From NCBI GenBank assembly GCA_002314755.1, contig DCHC01000036.1, forward strand, positions 79,780 through 111,947: a stretch of 32,168 bases of DNA, read 5' to 3'. Shown piece by piece: positions 30,907 through 32,168 of this stretch; within the stretch, counting starts at the first letter, position 1; each line of letters begins with the position of its first letter. The position numbers and the translations under genes were made by a program. Source of the DNA: Faecalibacterium sp. UBA1762. Lineage in GTDB: Bacteria; Bacillota; Clostridia; Oscillospirales; Ruminococcaceae. The notes under the pieces were generated by a model. The model did no database searches, was not told where the DNA came from, and was given only the letters and a program-made list of their open reading frames with translations.

Positions 30907-31974
30907 TTACTTTGCGGGGAACATGCCCATCAGATACTGGGCATATAGCCGGTGGAAAAAGTCGTCCGGATGATTGACGTGGTTGCCGGTGGTATCCAAA
31001 AAGCGTTTGCGACTGTGCAGGGCGGCCTGCATGCCGGTGATATCCGCTACGGCGATGCCACCACCCAGCGCTTCATCGGCGGCAAGGGCGTCCAGCGCAG
31101 CCTTATACTCCGCCTGATGTCCCACAAAACGGGCGCGCTCGTCTGTCAAAATGGGATTGGGGGTACTGGTAGCGATCAGGACAAACTCGGTTTCAGGCTT
31201 GTCAGCGCGGATAATTTCAATGATCTTTCGGGTGTTTGCGACAAATTCCTCCGGGGTTTTACAGGCATCATTCATACCAAAGGCAAGCAGCACCAGGTCT
31301 GGGGCGTAGCTGTTGACCAGATGCTTTGCCCAGCGAATGCCCCATTCCGTCTCTCTGCCGCCTACGGCGGTGTTGGTAAACCGGATAGGGGAGGCAAACC
31401 GGCGGGACATTCCGACACCGAACAACTCGCCAAAGGGCGGCTGATACGGATCGGCGGCAATATATAGACTGGCATTTCCACCGGCGCTGATACTGTCACC
31501 GTATAGCAGAATGTGTAAAGGTGCGGCGCTGTCCAGTGCGGCAAAGGTATGGGGTAGCCGATCCCGGGCGCTGACAGGGGTGACACCCGGCCAGTCGCAG
31601 GCCTTTACCGTATAGCTGATACAGATTTTGCGGTCATGGAACATACTTCCCTCCCCGAACAGAAGGTTACCGTCCGGCATGGGAAAGCTATTACCGGGGA
31701 TAGGCTGGGTGGGGTAAAGCTCGGCCCGGGTAAAGGCAAAAATGCGGCTCTCCGGAGTAAGACAGAAGCTGCCGTCCTCCAGCAAAAACCAGTCTTTGCC
31801 CTCTGTGTAAGTCTCATTGCAGGCAGCGTTGGTGACATCCAGTATTTTTTCGGGGGTGTACAGCAACGGCGCGGCGGCGGTGCCGTTCTCCTCCCGCAGC
31901 ATGATCAGGGTTTCATTCCAGACGGTGTCGGTATCCCAAACCGGGGTCAGCATCTGTTCAAAATTCAGCAGCAT
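30907..31974 (-). CDS. SGNH/GDSL-family esterase
   Basis: This 355-residue hydrolase has no signal peptide. The SGNH blocks are visible: GDSIS at 159-163 (nucleophile Ser), GG at about 205-206, GMND at 233-236, and DFFH at 338-341 within NHPDDFFHRLYAQ for the catalytic Asp and His. The first about 140 residues form a beta-rich extra domain, as in two-domain carbohydrate esterases. Deacetylation of a sugar or wall polymer is likely but unproven. I chose ATG 31974 because AGGAGG lies 7 bases upstream; a longer reading to 32037 has no SD. The gene is monocistronic, with a promoter near 32077-32105. Confidence 0.8.
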   Translation of the reverse strand: MLLNFEQMLTPVWDTDTVWNETLIMLREENGTAAAPLLYTPEKILDVTNAACNETYTEGKDWFLLEDGSFCLTPESRIFAFTRAELYPTQPIPGNSFPMPDGNLLFGEGSMFHDRKICISYTVKACDWPGVTPVSARDRLPHTFAALDSAAPLHILLYGDSISAGGNASLYIAADPYQPPFGELFGVGMSRRFASPIRFTNTAVGGRETEWGIRWAKHLVNSYAPDLVLLAFGMNDACKTPEEFVANTRKIIEIIRADKPETEFVLIATSTPNPILTDERARFVGHQAEYKAALDALAADEALGGGIAVADITGMQAALHSRKRFLDTTGNHVNHPDDFFHRLYAQYLMGMFPAK

Positions 31975-32076
31975 CACTTTTCCTCCTAAAAAAATCCGTT
32001 TAGTATCGTTTTCTCGATATTCGGCGTAGGCAGTCACCGGTCATAGCGAACCGGACCAAACCCCGCTGTTTTTCTA

Positions 32077-32105
32077 ATTAAACCACTTTGCAAAGTAATA
32101 TGCAA
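32077..32105 (-). promoter_or_regulatory. Promoter of the SGNH gene with palindrome in its spacer
   Basis: On the minus strand TTGCAT (32105-32100) and TTTAAT (32082-32077) have a 17-base spacer. The spacer contains the perfect 12-bp palindrome ACTTTGCAAAGT (32085-32096), a likely operator position. Confidence 0.5.
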
Positions 32106-32106
32106 G

Positions 32107-32130
32107 AACCGGTATGCCGGTTTTCGACTT
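32107..32130. repeat. AACCGG/CCGGTT inverted repeat upstream of the SGNH gene
   Basis: AACCGG at 32107-32112 and CCGGTT at 32117-32122 form a 6-bp hairpin followed on the plus strand by TTCGACTTTTTT. It may be a weak terminator for a transcript reading rightward, or a regulatory site just upstream of the promoter. Confidence 0.35.
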
Positions 32131-32168
32131 TTTTAGTCTGATATTAAGGGAACCTCGATAAATTGATT

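Noticed and set aside
31975..32037. 21-residue N-terminal extension of the SGNH esterase
   Set aside because: No SD for the upstream ATG, while AGGAGG sits 7 bases before ATG 31974, and would lie within the extension's coding sequence.
1..32168. CRISPR arrays, insertion sequences, phage genes or rRNA genes
   Set aside because: No spaced direct-repeat array, transposase, integrase, phage protein or rRNA segment was recognised on either strand.

Overview
The window looks like a chromosomal stretch from a gut-type member of Clostridia (Firmicutes), probably Oscillospirales/Ruminococcaceae. This is inferred from strong Shine-Dalgarno sites, near-consensus sigma-A promoters, a DUF4317 gene, a ferredoxin-dependent 2-oxoacid oxidoreductase, a minimal SUF (SmsCB) pair, an ECF transporter S component and several cytoplasmic glycosidase-like genes. 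Most genes are moderately GC-rich. The intergenic DNA at 4.1-4.5 kb and the ECF sigma gene near 17 kb are visibly richer in A+T.

Layout. 1-94: the 5' end of a tRNA (Gln-like) on the minus strand, cut by the window edge, with a consensus promoter. 0.3-4.0 kb: a membrane-anchored glucosaminidase-like cell-wall protein and a DUF4317 protein. 4.4-16.6 kb: a long accessory operon behind a structured leader. It holds two tandem XRE-cupin-acyl-CoA ligase fusions, a P-loop ATPase, a four-subunit VOR-type 2-oxoacid:ferredoxin oxidoreductase, a LeuA-like protein without the canonical catalytic residues, and a TIM-barrel/acyl-CoA ligase fusion. 16.9-18.2 kb: an ECF sigma factor fused to an unknown C-terminal domain, behind a likely self-recognised promoter. 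18.5-19.8 kb (minus): cca. 20.0-25.0 kb: murC, galM, a PAP2 phosphatase and an unrecognised glycosidase-like protein, probably one operon. 25.2 kb: tRNA-Gln(CUG). 25.4-25.9 kb (minus): a probable acyltransferase-3 remnant. 26.0-28.2 kb: a GH35 beta-galactosidase. 28.3-30.0 kb (minus): smsC-smsB. 30.2-30.8 kb: an ECF S component. 30.9-32.0 kb (minus): an SGNH esterase.

The most interesting part is 4.4-16.6 kb. A consensus promoter drives a 78-codon leader ORF whose 3' end is packed with Ile and Met codons. An intrinsic terminator follows, and the sequence between them can form a competing antiterminator, which is the layout of ribosome-mediated amino-acid attenuation. The genes downstream could activate short branched or related carboxylic acids to CoA thioesters and reductively carboxylate them to 2-oxoacids, the precursors of branched-chain amino acids (and, for VOR enzymes, methionine). 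The LeuA-like protein has lost the metal and active-site residues but keeps the C-terminal LeuA regulatory domain, so it may be a feedback sensor. The ligases carry DNA-binding and cupin domains and may sense their substrates. I read the cluster as a self-regulated system for scavenging carboxylic acids to make amino acids. That reading is inference and has not been tested.
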